Positions 51,959-63,315 of a stretch of 64,000 nt of DNA are shown here, piece by piece. Below the pieces are notes generated by a model. The model saw nothing but the letters and a program-made list of their open reading frames with translations. It had not been told where the DNA came from and searched no databases. The position numbers and the translations under genes are program-made. Every line of letters starts with the position of its first letter. The first letter of the stretch is position 1. The DNA is from Pseudogymnoascus destructans (Eukaryota; Ascomycota; Leotiomycetes; Thelebolales; Thelebolaceae), in contig NW_020167534.1 in NCBI RefSeq assembly GCF_001641265.1, forward strand, positions 496,001 to 560,000, given 5' to 3'.

Positions 51959-53339
51959 ATGAGCTACAACAGCCCCGCTCCCTCCGCGTCGGGGACCCCT
52001 CCAAAGATCCAGGCCTGCCACTACAAAACCGGCAAGACCCTCGGCGCAGGCTCCTACTCCGTCGTCAAAGAATGCGTGCACATCGACACTGGACGGTACT
52101 ATGCCGCGAAGGTGATCAACAAGCGTTTAATGGCCGGTAGAGAGCACATGGTACCCCCACCCCGTCCCTCCCTCCCAACGAACCCCCCACTAACCCCCCC
52201 AGGTGCGCAACGAAATCGCAGTCCTCAAGCGCGTCTCCATGGGCCACCGCAACATCCTCACCCTCGTCGACTACTTCGAAACGCAAAACAACCTCTACCT
52301 CGTCACCGACCTCGCCCTCGGCGGCGAACTCTTTGACCGCATCTGCCGCAAGGGCAACTACTACGAATCCGACGCCGCCTCTCTGATCCTCGCCACCCTC
52401 TCCGCCGTCGCCTACCTCCACGCGCACGGCATCGTGCACCGGGACCTCAAGCCCGAGAACCTTCTCTTCCGCACCCCTGAGGACAACGCCGATTTGCTCA
52501 TCGCCGATTTCGGGCTGAGTCGCATCATGGACGATGAGCACTTCCACGTCTTGACGACTACCTGCGGAACGCCGGGGTACATGGCGCCGGAGATCTTTAA
52601 GAAGGCTGGGCATGGGAAACCGGTTGATGTTTGGGCGATAGGGGTTATTACGTATTTTTTGCTCTGTGGATACACACCGTTCGACCGCGACTCCAACCTC
52701 GAGGAAATGCAAGCTATCCTCATAGCAGACTACCGCTTCGAACCCCCCGCCTTCTGGCGCGGCGTCTCCGTTTCGGCAAAGGACTTTGTCTCCCGCTGCC
52801 TCACCGTCGACCCGTCCGCGCGCCCAACCGCCCAAGAAGCACTCGCTCATCCGTTCCTGGCTGCGCGGCCGGCGGAGGAACAGGAGGGGCAGAGCGATTT
52901 GTTGCCTACTCTGCGCAAGAACTTCAACGCTAGACGGACACTACATGCTGCTATCGATACTGTACGCGCTATTAATAAGTTGAGAGAGGGCTCGGGAAAT
53001 ATGGATGGTGCGCGCAGCGGGGAGCCTGAGCGCGCGGCGGCTGGGTCGGCGGGGGATTCCCCCTCTGACGCGACCCCCGACTCCACGGGTGCAGGAGCGG
53101 GTCCAGGGCCGGCGTTGGCGGCGATTGCAAGGAAAGCTGCACTCCACGATTTGGGTGTGGAAACTTACCCTTCTAGAGATGCGGAGGGGGATGTGAGGAT
53201 GGACTCGACGGATGAGCCGACGAGGGCGGGGGCGAGTCTGTTGACGAGACAGAGTGGACAGGGGCAGAGCGGGGCGGAGATTGAGAAGCAGGAGGAGAGG
53301 ATTAGGGAGGCTAGTCGGGGGTTGTGGCAGGGGAGGTAG
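51959..53339 (+). CDS. Calcium/calmodulin-dependent protein kinase (CaMK1/CMK type)
   Basis: ATG 51959; exons 51959-52150 and 52203-53339 (52-nt intron) give 442 aa. Kinase motifs in order: GAGSYS (29-34), ATP-binding Lys51 in YYAAKVIN, HRDLKPEN (~143), DFGLS (~166), then CGTPGYMAPE with the activation-loop Thr, and VDVWAIGVI. After the domain, ARRTLHAAIDTVRAINKLRE is an amphipathic basic helix in the place of the autoinhibitory and calmodulin-binding segment. The last ~100 residues are low-complexity. Family members transmit Ca2+ signals in growth and stress. Codon use is strongly GC-rich, unlike the transposon compartment. Confidence 0.92.
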
Positions 53340-54186
53340 GGGTGTGTGTGATAGGGGAGGAGAAAAGATGAGAGGTTGGGGGGGAGGGGGGAAGTGTTAA
53401 AATGGAAGGAGGGAGGGGGGGGGAGGAATGAAAGAAATGAATATGCAAATACCCATTCTGTGGCGGAAGCGATGGATAGCTGAGTTGAAATCCGAATTGA
53501 ATCGAATTGATTTGAACGAACTTCACTGAACTGGGCTGGTCGACTCTGGTATTACAATTCTCACGTCGAATCAAACAGTCACCAAGCAAGTAGTCAATCA
53601 AGTAGTGAGTGAGTAATATCTCAATTCATCCCCTCCTCTTCCCCCATCTCATCTCATCTCGGGACCAGCCAAGACTGTCTCTCCCCGCTCTTCTATACAT
53701 AAAGCGAGTGTTCTATACATCCCCAGCAGCCTGTAGCGACCGTTCCATTTTACTCCCCTTCTTCCCGGCATTATTGTATGTGATTACTATCCCTTATTAT
53801 CCCCCATCCCTCCCCGCAATCGATACCCGCAACTGGAATCGATGGAGTGAAAAACGCCGTTATGCATGTATGCCTCCTCCGCTTGCTCGCTGCTATGCTC
53901 TCCGTTTCTCAGACGCCGTGTGTTCGAAATAAATTGGTTGATTAAAAAGGTGGTGTTATGAAGGTTGGTAGAAGGTTTTTGTGGTGGATATAAAACTTGT
54001 AGGTTGAAGTTTTGCGTTTCGTTTGCGGGTCGTTTAGAGTGTGGAGTTGTGGTATGTAGGTTGGTAGGTTGGTAGGTTTCGTGAGTGTCGAGGTGAGGTG
54101 GTGTGGGTTGTATGTCAATCTCGAGAGAGTTCGTGACGGTAGAGTAACTGGCCCAGCAAAGACGTGCAGGCAAGGCAGCAAATCTA
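53340..54186. other. Convergent 3' region between CaM kinase and AUR1
   Basis: Both genes end here. No further gene seen; G-rich then pyrimidine-rich tracts and short AG/GT repeats only. Confidence 0.45.
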
Positions 54187-55556
54187 CTACCTCACCAACA
54201 CAATCTCAGCCTCACTCTCCCTATCCGTCGACTCCCTCCCCCCCAACGTCTCCCCCTCCCACAAACTGTCCCCATCATCCGGACTCGCGCTCCCACTCTC
54301 CTCGCTCCCCACCGCCCACTCATCCACCAGGAGGCGCTGCCTATACCCCAGCTCCGCAAGATCATACTCCCGCTCCCCGCCCGCCACCTCCCCGATCTCG
54401 ACATAATCGTAGTCCCACCTCGTCCACTTGTCCGCCTGGCGGCGCGGTAGGAAGTTCGCGCGCGCGATGTAGAAGACCACGCCGGAAATCATGGAGCCAG
54501 CGACGAGATCGACGGCGTAGTGGTGGGAGAGGTACATGGTGGCCCACCAGAGCCATATCACGTATCCCGCGAACAGGGGCTTGAAGCGGGGGAAGCAGTA
54601 TGACATGAATAAGGCTACAATAACCGCATTCCCCGCGTGCAACGACGGGAAGGCTCCAAAGACAACCGGCGCATTCGTGAAGTTCGTCGAATAAAGATCC
54701 ACCCCGAACAAGGCATCAATCCTCGCCAACCCCGCAGGGGATCCGGGCATACCGTAATTCGCGGGCGCGAGACCATGGCGATTCTCGTACCAGGGCGCGG
54801 CGCAGGGGAGGAGGACCTGGATGATGACACCCGTGAGGTTGACGTAGCCAAAGGAGCGGCCGTAGATGGGCAGGGTGCCGGGGGCGGCGAAGATGAAGAA
54901 GATGACTGCGGCGACGGCGGGGCCGCCGAAGTGCACGATGCCGTAGGGGAACCACGCGAGCACGTCGAGGACGACGTGTTGGTGCGCGGAGAGGATGTTG
55001 GAGAGGTTGGCGCCGTAGAGGATGTTTTCGAGGGCGGGGAGGACGCGGACCCAGATGCCGGGGCGGGCTTCGCTGGGGATGAAGCTGGGAGGTGTTAGTT
55101 GGTGTTCGGGGGGGGATTGGGACCCGGGGGGGCTTACCGAGCGGCGAAGAAGAAGATGACCCAGGTCAGCACTGGGAGTGCCGGAATGAGGAACTGGCTC
55201 GTAATAGGAATAACCGCCGCAACGAGAGCCAGCAATATAATCCCCGCCTTAATTATCGGCGCCGACGGCGTAATAGCCGCCGAGAAGAGCAGTATTATGA
55301 CAAGGAAGATGTTCTGCGCATCATGGAGGTTCCACCGGCGCTTCTGCAGCTTGTGCAGCGTGACGTACGGTGAGAAGGAGGTCTCGATGGAGGAGAGTGC
55401 TGAGGCGGGGGACTTGCGCGCGTGCAGCTTCGACCGTAATCGTCGGCGGTAGCGCCGCGGGATGGGGTTGGCGAGGATGTAGGAGGGCCACGCGAAGGGG
55501 AGCTTGGGCTTGGTGAAGGTGGGTGACGAGGACCCGGAGGAGGAGTGGACGGACAT
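54187..55556 (-). CDS. AUR1: Inositol phosphorylceramide synthase catalytic subunit
   Basis: ATG 55556; exons 55556-55138 and 55084-54187 (53-nt intron GTAAGC..CAG) give 438 aa, the usual length. Order: basic cytosolic N-terminus, two membrane helices (FLVIILLFSAAITP, IILLALVAAVIPIT), FIPSEARPGIWVRVLP, further helices, then the PAP2-type active-site blocks GAFPSLHAGNA and LSHHYAVDL with the His/His/Asp triad. The Ser/Glu-rich cytosolic tail is variable. The enzyme transfers phosphoinositol from PI to (phyto)ceramide in the Golgi and is the target of aureobasidin A. The start is well supported by the N-terminal fit. Confidence 0.93.
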
Positions 55557-55868
55557 CGAGAGGGTGGTTTCCGCCCGAGCCGTTGGAAGGAGGGTTGGGG
55601 AGGTTGTTGTAGGTGTCGACGAAGATGGGTTCTTCTGGAGGTGGTTGGGCGGTGGTAGTTGTAGGAGTGTAGGAGTAGTAGGAGTAGTAGGAGTAGTAGG
55701 AGGTAGAGGAGGAGAGGTGAGGAGAGGTAGGAAAGGTAGTGAAGTGAGGTGAAGTGAGGTGAAGTGAAGTGAAGTGAAAGATCTTGGGAGATCAAAAAAG
55801 CCGAGGGAGATTAGAGGTAGGGACGGGGACGGAGATACTTTTGGGACGGTCGGTAGTAGAGTAAAAGA

Positions 55869-56092
55869 GTTGGTGGTGGTAGTGGTGGTGGTAGTGGTGG
55901 TGGTAGTGGTGGTGGTAGTGGTAGTGGTGGTGGTAGTGGTGGTGGTAGTGGTAGTGGTGGTGGTAGTGTAGTGGTGGTGTAGTGGTGGTGTAGTGGTGCT
56001 GGTAGTGGTGGTGGTAGTGTGCTGGTAGTGGTGGTGTAGTGGTGGTGTAGTGGTAGTGGTAGTGGTGCTGGTGCTGGTGCTGGTGCTGGTGC
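55869..56092 (+). repeat. GGTGGTGGTAGT-type minisatellite (~220 bp)
   Basis: Imperfect 12-bp units built from GGT/AGT triplets, degrading to GGTGCT at the right end. It lies 310 bp upstream of the AUR1 start codon. Confidence 0.9.
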
Positions 56093-56623
56093 TACCGTAA
56101 AGTGCGGTAGTGGTAGTAACCAGACGGGTGGGTGATCTTCTGTGTTTTTCCAGGGAGGGCGCTAGTTAGTGAAATCTGAGTAGTGGGTGGAGTATCGGTA
56201 CATGGTGTGGTATGGGTGTAGAGGTGAAGAAAGAAGTTACGCCCGTACCGTTCAAGTAGGACAGCGGCGGAGGAGAGACACGGAGGACGGAAGACACGGG
56301 GCGGGGGGGCGGGGGCGGGGGGCGTTCGCAGTAGATTTTCGAATCGAATAGGTATACGCGTATGGTACGTGTATGGTACTTGGTACGGTGCGTGTGGTGG
56401 GCATGGGGGACAGGGTATAGGACATGTACAGCACAGAGCTTTGCGCTCCCATGTCATGCTGTGAAGCTGTGGTAGTAGGGATTAATTCACAGTTCGCCCA
56501 GCCGGATAACAGGCAGCGTCTCCGTTCCGTAAGCCCCGTAAACCCAAACGAATAAGGGAAGCCAGCCATAAGAAGAAGAAAAGCTGGGCAAGCAAGGCAA
56601 AGAGAGAGAAAAGGGATAAAAGC

Positions 56624-56710
56624 GAGAAAAGGGAGAAAAGGGAGAAAAGGGAGAAAAGGGAGAAAAGGGAGAAAAGGGAGAAAAGGGAGAAAAGGGAGAA
56701 AAGGGAGAAA
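56624..56710 (+). repeat. 9-bp minisatellite AAAAGGGAG
   Basis: About nine perfect head-to-tail units, strongly purine on the plus strand. Confidence 0.9.
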
Positions 56711-56816
56711 TCCTGCACCCTCCTCCAGCGGGCCGTTGGCTTAGCGCGGGGTCGAGAACGCGTAAGCGTGGCGGTGGGATGGGCGGAGGCCAATTAGGGG
56801 TGGGGGGCGGGAGATT

Positions 56817-56895
56817 AGATGGTCGGTTCGTTAGATGGTCGTCGGTCGTTAGATGGTCGTCGGTCGTTAGATGGTCGTCGGTCGTCAGATGGTCC
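56817..56895 (+). repeat. 18-bp minisatellite TTAGATGGTCGTCGGTCG
   Basis: About four units, the outer ones imperfect (first unit shorter, last TCAGATGGTCCTGG). Confidence 0.88.
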
Positions 56896-57167
56896 TGGGT
56901 GGTGGAGCCTGGGGGATAGCTCCGTCGCGCGTCATCTTGCTGGGAGGATTTTGCAGAGATTGGAGGAACGGAGTACGGCGTACAGTATTATGCTTTTGAC
57001 ATCAGGACAAGGGACAAAACAAAAGGGAAAAGGGGATGAGACAATGTGAGCACGTGAGACCGCAATTGTGAGTGGTAGTACGTAGTACTCGAGTACCGCG
57101 CCATAAGTATACGTACGGGTCTGTGCTCAAATTACAGACGCTGATCAATCACAAAGTTTAACCTTCT

Positions 57168-57262
57168 AACCCTTCTAACCCTTCTAACCCTTCTAACCCT
57201 CCTAGCCCCTAGCCCTCCTAGCCCTCCTAGCCCTCCTAGCCCTCCTAGCCCTCCTAGCCCCT
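57168..57262 (+). repeat. 9-bp minisatellite TTCTAACCC changing to TCCTAGCCC
   Basis: Four to five TTCTAACCC units pass into about seven TCCTAGCCC units (two transitions apart). Contains TAACCC but with a 9-bp, not 6-bp, period. Confidence 0.88.
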
Positions 57263-57549
57263 ACCTACTGTAAGTTAGCCCTCCCAACCTCCCAACCTCC
57301 CAACCCTCTCTTTTCTTTCCTCCGAGGTATCCGGACGGGCCGCATCACATCTGCCATGATCGTCACTCCTGTAGCTGTCCGTTGGTCTAGACGCTATACG
57401 AGCCCAACTATGCGTCAACATTGACAACACCAACTAGGAGAAGCCAAGTTTTTCTCAGTCATGCACGTCACACGAGGGGGTTATGCGAGTTATACCCGTT
57501 ATACCCCACGCATTTTCCCGTCATGACGGAATGCCAGAGTCGACGACAT

Positions 57550-57712
57550 ACCACTTCTAACTTCTACCACTTCTACCACTTCTACCACTTCTACCACTTC
57601 TACCACTTCTACCACTTCTACCACTTCTACCACTTCTACCACTTCTACCACTTCTACCACTTCTACCACTTCTAACTTCTACCACTTCTAACTTCTACCA
57701 CTTCTACCACTA
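57550..57712 (+). repeat. 9-bp minisatellite CTTCTACCA
   Basis: About seventeen units, nearly perfect, with two CTTCTAA variants near the ends. The longest array in this spacer. Confidence 0.92.
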
Positions 57713-59003
57713 CCCGGTCCACCATAGAGACAGACACACCCTCGGCGCTGGAAGATACCGCAAGACGAGCGGATAGACACACAGACCTGCATCACAAAAT
57801 GCACCTCATCCGAGCTCTCCGGCAGTCTCGACTCGTGATCTCAGACATCATCGGCGGTGGTACGGTACACCAACAGGACCCGCCTCGCATATCCAATGCT
57901 GTTTAGTCCTCCCGCTTGGGGGCGTGGAAGCGAGGGGATGTAAGTGCCGAGTGGTAATACGTCATGTCATGCCTCTGTGCCGCTGTCACGCATTCGGGTA
58001 GGGGCTGTATCAGAATGGCGCCATGATGATGATATTTCCAATGATATTTCCAATCTACGATAATGATGCCAGCTCGCTATCTCTCACCCCGCCGTCGTCT
58101 CTCCCACTCCCTCACAGCCCAATCACGAAATCAGTACAGTATCACAGTACAAAGGGCTCCCCACCCCGCTCCACCCCGCTCCACCACGCCTCACAACTAC
58201 TCGAGTACCCTATTCTCCCTCTCCTGTGCTGTGAAAAAAAAACCCCCTGCCAAGACATGAAACGCCAAGCACAAGCCACAGCACCAACAACCCCACTACA
58301 CCAAACCACCCAATCCTTCCCACAAGCCCCCAGATGTAATTTCCCATCTCCCACTGAACGTGAGGCCGGCCGCGTACGCCTGTGTCCCAGTAAGGCCAGA
58401 GCGGGCAGAGCGGGCAGAGCCCGGGATCGTCAAATATCTTTTAGAGTATAGTCACGTGGGGTGTTGTCACGTGATATACATTCTCACTTCCTCACTCACT
58501 CACCCGCTCCTATTACTGGCTCTCATAACTCCAAAGACGTCAGGTCAGGTATAAGGGGATAGTATTTAGTTACCATCTAGCATATCTATATACCCCCTTC
58601 TCCTCCCCTCTCCTCCCTTGTCTTCCCACCATCTTCCTATCTTCCGCCTCCTGTGTGTCTGTATACACACCAGAGCACAGCACCCTCAATCCCAGGTTTC
58701 ACCAAGACCACTTTTGACTCCCTTCTTATACATCATCATCTCATTTCAAAAATATTCACTCCAGTCCCATCCATCCATCCTTCCTTCCCCGTCCGTTCCC
58801 CCATCCCCCCATTAACACCAAACAAACCCACACGCACTTGCATTAGCACATCCCCCCATCCACTCCTCCCTTCCCATCACCCCCATTACTACGCTTCATC
58901 ACTTCACTCTTTTCTTCTTCCCCTCGCCACCCCCATTACCCCCTAAATCCAATACCTCGGCTCCTCAAAAACATGATACCTATGCCCCCTAACCCCCTCC
59001 CCC
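57713..59003. other. Spacer downstream of CWH43
   Basis: No accepted gene. Pyrimidine-rich from about 58560 on. Short direct repeats (CCACCCCGCT twice, GGGCAGAGC twice) only. Confidence 0.4.
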
Positions 59004-62000
59004 TCAAACTTCCCCGGAAACCTCCACCCCCTCTGCACTTCCCCACCCCCCACCCTCTCCCCCCCGCCCACCCCCCCTTCCCTCCCATCCACCTCCCTCC
59101 TTCTTGCCCACCAGGAATTTCCCGACTTGGATCTCCGTATCCGTAATCGTCCCCCTCGACACCCTCGCGTACCCCACCCTCCTCAAATTCTTGTAGAGGA
59201 TATACTCACACCACCTATCCCAATCACTCTCATCAATATCCTTCATCCCCGACTGTTCCGAGACGTAGGTGTTGTAATTCCCCTCAAACGGCTTCGTAAC
59301 CAGATACGCCAGCAGAATCGCCGGGCGGTCACTCTTCCCCATCAATTCAGCCAGGTATTCAGATTGTAATCTCCGATCCTCATCGTCCTCTTCCTGCCCA
59401 CTATGAAACACAAACACATCCACCAACGTCCCATACACATCCAACGTCGCCTTAATCGCCGGCGCCAGCTCGCCCACCGGACTAGGCAGGAGGTGATGCT
59501 CACTCTCCACAATGGGAAACTTACTCAACAGCGCCGCGCCCCAAGTATGTTTATCCGGCCCTGGCCCATAATCAACATACATCCCCAGCTCCTCGGCCAG
59601 AAACTGCGTCGTATCCCTATTCCCCATGATAACGCGCTGCAGATCAGACTCCAGCAGCCCCACAACATCGAGCTCCAGATCTCGCAGCGCATCACGCATC
59701 CGGTACTCGGAGGACCACATGTCGTTGTCGAGGGAGAAGTGAACCGTCCAGATCCCCGCGGTGATGAGCTTGGAGGGGGCGTGGTAGGGCGTATAATCAA
59801 AGGTTGGGAAACGGATATACGCCACGCATAGTGCCGCGAGTTGGATGATGCCCACGAGGGAGAGGGTGTGTGCGCGTTGTCGCGGCGCCGGGGGTGTGTA
59901 GGAGGGGGGTTTCGCACCGCTGACAGGGGAGGAGATGGTGAAGACGCCGCAGCCGACGAGGAGCATTGTGGTGCTCATGACCCAATCTGTGCGTTCTCTC
60001 ACTAGCGGGCCACCGGGGACGAAGGCGTAGGCGACGACCCAGACGTGGAAGAGGACGACGAAGTTGTATACCAGGAAGCCCAGTCCGAATACCGTAGCTG
60101 GGTTCCGCTTGGCCGCTGCTCCGATCATGGGGACGGAGAAGGCGAGGAGGTAGACTGTTAGGAGTAGCGCGCCGCTGTAGCCTGTCCAATCACCTCTAGC
60201 GGTAAGGACAGCCGCTCCAACACAGCCTAGACCGTAGAATGTCCAGCTACGCGCGAGGAGGGGGTAGAAGAGGCCTAGTACGAGACCACCGCACATGGCT
60301 GCGATGGTTACGGCGCCGTGGGGAGCGGCGAGGGGGCCGCGGACGGGGAAACCGGTCCAGACCCAGAGGATCATGGTGCTGGAGTCTGAGAGGAGGGAGT
60401 GCAGCGCGAAGAAGAGGCCTCCGATGCCAAAGGCGGCTAGGACAGAGGAGCCCTGTTGCTTGCGCTCAACCGGAGAGGAAGTGCCCTTATTGCCATTGCT
60501 AGTAGTGCGCAGGACGGCGAGGACAGCGAGCACGAGGCCGGTGAAGTTGTACCCCCCATTCGAGTCATGCACGATCGGCCAGATGGGATTACTAGTCTGC
60601 CACGCGAACTTGACGACGCTGTGGAGAATCAAGCCGAGTGTCCAGGCGGTGACTTTTGTTTCGAGCTGCACGGGCTGGAAGGCGGTGGTGGACCAGGTTG
60701 CGGACCAGGCGAGGCAGGAGAGGGCGACGCCGAGGCCGACGGCGAAGAGGCGGAGCTCCGGGAGCTCGAGTTTGTAGGCTACGAGCCCGGAGAGGGAGAG
60801 GAGGTGTACGAGGCGGAGGTTGCTCAGGACGAGGCGGCGGATGGTGCGGTTGGAGAGGAGGAAGGGGGTGACGGTTACCATTACGAGGATTTCGTAGCCG
60901 GAGATGCCCATGTTCCAGAGGGGGAAGTCTGGTCTTTGTTAGCTGATGAATAGTCGGCCTTTTAGGAGAACTTACACCAGACGCAGAGTCCGAGGGACGT
61001 CAGCATGGACCAGAAGACAAACTGCAGGTGTTAGTACCAGCTTCATGCAGAATGTAATATCAACTTACGCCATGGTAAACTTCCGCAGCAGCATCAATCG
61101 CGTCGCTCCAAAGGAAAGACTGGTTCAGCACTTGAACAACGGGCTTATCCTTACTAAGACACATTTTAGTAAATAGCTTCAACCCACAGACCGGGGCCAA
61201 CCTACTGCATCTCGGCACCACTATCCTTCCTGAGTTGTCTGCACAGAAAACACTTTAGAACTTTGATCATGAAGACGGCATGACATGCCTTGGAAACTCG
61301 TCTATTGCTACTTGGGAAGAAGCCATTCAACGTACCCCTTGCTCGCCCCCGTGACATCTTTAATGACCACTTCAAACGCCTCAAAATCCAGCATCGTGAC
61401 GGCATCAAAGGCCACATCCAACAGAACAAGAGACCATTCGAAGAAGGCGTATTTGGTATAAGCTGAGAGAAATGTCAGTATCACATGTCAAAATTTCTCA
61501 AAATCCGCAGTGTCCAAAAACCACGCCATCAACTTACCTCCTGCAAACTTGTGAACTTTATGCTGGATGAAAAAGTAAACCAGCGGCACGATCGTCGCGA
61601 AGAAGGCGCCTCCGAATATTTTCCTGTATTTGATAGTTGTTGGGTTCGGCGGGCTAAGCGCCAAGCATCCTAGCGTCCACGGGAGGGTCGCAACAAGGTA
61701 TGAGATCATGAAGATGTCGTGCCAGTCGTGGTCATCGGTCGAGGTGACATATGTCCAACCGCCGCAGGTTATAGTTCGAAAGATGCCGACGATCGCCACA
61801 TACTTGGCGAGCTTCTGCCCTGGGCGCGCTGTGAGTAGGTACCATAGTCCAACGAGGGCGAACCTCGGGCCTGAACCTTGTGTGTTAGCTGCGATTGTAC
61901 CTGATTTTGACGGCGGAAAGCAGCGGATGGGGCGGGAGAGGCATACCTGATGTGATGGCGATGAAGAACATGAAGAACGAGCGTTCAGGGTAGCGGTCCC

Positions 62001-62311
62001 CGATTGTCGCAGACACAGAGGGAAACCACTCTTGTGGGTACCCATAGTGCTCGTTCTTGACAATCTTATGATAATGCAGCGAGACCCCGACGATCAATGC
62101 GCTGATAAAGGCAGCTGCGCGTTACTTGTCAGATAGAGCTCTTCTCCGATCAATCGATCGCTGGATCGGTGGATACGAGCTGTCGAGCTGCTGTGTGTTT
62201 TGTTTCGCGTGGGCTGGGCGACTCACCATAGGCTGTGAAGGTGTGAGCCCAAGTAACCCACTTCCCCGAGAACGCGAACAAGACGTCACCGTCCTTTGTC
62301 TTGGGCGCCAT
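59004..62311 (-). CDS. CWH43: CWH43-type GPI-anchor lipid-remodelling membrane protein
   Basis: Eight exons (62311-62227, 62114-61947, 61876-61538, 61462-61336, 61238-61206, 61153-61069, 61021-60976, 60928-59004) stay in frame for 935 aa; introns are 47-112 nt and GT-AG. The N-terminal part is a Frag1/PGAP2-like multi-helix domain (GPRFALVGLWYLL, GGWTYVTSTDDHDWHD). The middle is a second multi-span PGAP2IP-like domain (SGYEILVMVTVTPFLL, MILWVWTGFPVRGPLAAPHG). The C-terminal ~250 residues are an endonuclease/exonuclease/phosphatase-like domain (SLDNDMWSSEYRM, DVVGLLESDLQR, WGAALLSKFPI, DRWCEYILYKNLRR). In yeast CWH43 replaces diacylglycerol by ceramide in GPI anchors. The last ~30 residues are Gly/Glu low-complexity. 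Confidence 0.9.
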
Positions 62312-63315
62312 CTCATGCAGGAGTCAATGGAGGGTGCAAGTATGGATGGTGTTAAAGTGTTAAACCCTTTGGTAGAAACAAAACCACACAATCGCAAGCC
62401 GAGACAAACACAATGGCTGGGCTTCCCATCCGGGGTAAACAAACGAGCGTGGAGTATATGTAGAAGGAAAGATTTTGAGGTATCACGAAGGAAGAAGGAA
62501 GGGGGAATGGGCTGGCGGCGGGGGGGAGGTTAGTGCTTCTTGGTTGGCTAGGCACAAGCGAGGTGGAGGGTAATATAACCGGTCGACTTTCACCTTGGCT
62601 GTTAGTAAGGTGGTAAGAGTAAGGACACAAACAGCTCAAACGACGAGTAGGACCTGCTGTTAGCAGTAATTCGTAGTAACAGTTTGATCATAAAGCCGAG
62701 TGCTCCCGGTGGCGTCGGTGACTGTAACTTACTAGTAGCCAGCTGCTACTAGGATGGGCAGTGGCCAGTGGCGTCAGTAGTCGTGACTGGGGGCTAGGTG
62801 CTGTCTATACTGTACTGCTAGCAGCTGCTACTAGGATGGCCAGTGGCCAGTGGCGTCAGTAGTCGTGACTGAGTAGTCGTGACTGGGGGCTAGGTGCTGT
62901 CTATACTGTACTGCTAGCAGCTGCTACTGGGATGGCCAGTGGCCTGTTGGATGGGAGGAGTTAGGGGGTTTCCAGTACTCTAAGGTGCCTAAAAGTGCCT
63001 AAAAGTGCCTAAAGATGTCCAAGGTGGCCCCAACACCCGCAAACAACGCCCACCCAGTCCACTTATCCCGCTATTTGATCGCTGGGTAGTCGATGTTCCG
63101 TTCGCCGTACCAGTCTTAGTGCCTGCGGCAGAACTTCAAACATTTTATATGCCTCACCGCCCGCCCGATGTGACATTTTCGAAGGCATTTTGTCCAATAA
63201 CGCTAAAGTTTAGTTGACTGCTGGATAAGATACTGCTACACTCTCTGGACAGTTGTCACAGGAGAGCCAACTCAACAACCAACCCCTCAAGACCACCGCT
63301 TCCTCACGTTCGACA
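62312..63315. promoter_or_regulatory. Divergent promoter region CWH43 / UTP6
   Basis: About 1 kb between two divergent start codons, with a minisatellite at 62738-62948 and a triple GTGCCTAAAA repeat at 62982-63012. No ORF with a domain. Confidence 0.5.
62738..62948 (+). repeat. Tandem repeat, ~85-105-bp unit, 2.3 copies
   Basis: Units start near AGCTGCTACTAGGATGG, continue with GTGGCGTCAGTAGTCGTGAC and end in TGCTGTCTATACTGTACTGC. The second unit has an extra TGAGTAGTCGTGACTG. Confidence 0.85.

Noticed and set aside
51688..52140. ORFs of up to 150 codons overlapping the kinase start, both strands
   Set aside because: They are translations of the 49-bp minisatellite and out-of-frame shadows of kinase exon 1.
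57168..57262. Interstitial telomere repeat
   Set aside because: TAACCC occurs, but the unit is 9 bp (TTCTAACCC/TCCTAGCCC), not the 6-bp TTAGGG type, and it neighbours other 9-bp arrays.
57550..57712. CRISPR-like array
   Set aside because: Head-to-tail 9-bp repeats with no spacers, in a eukaryotic genome.
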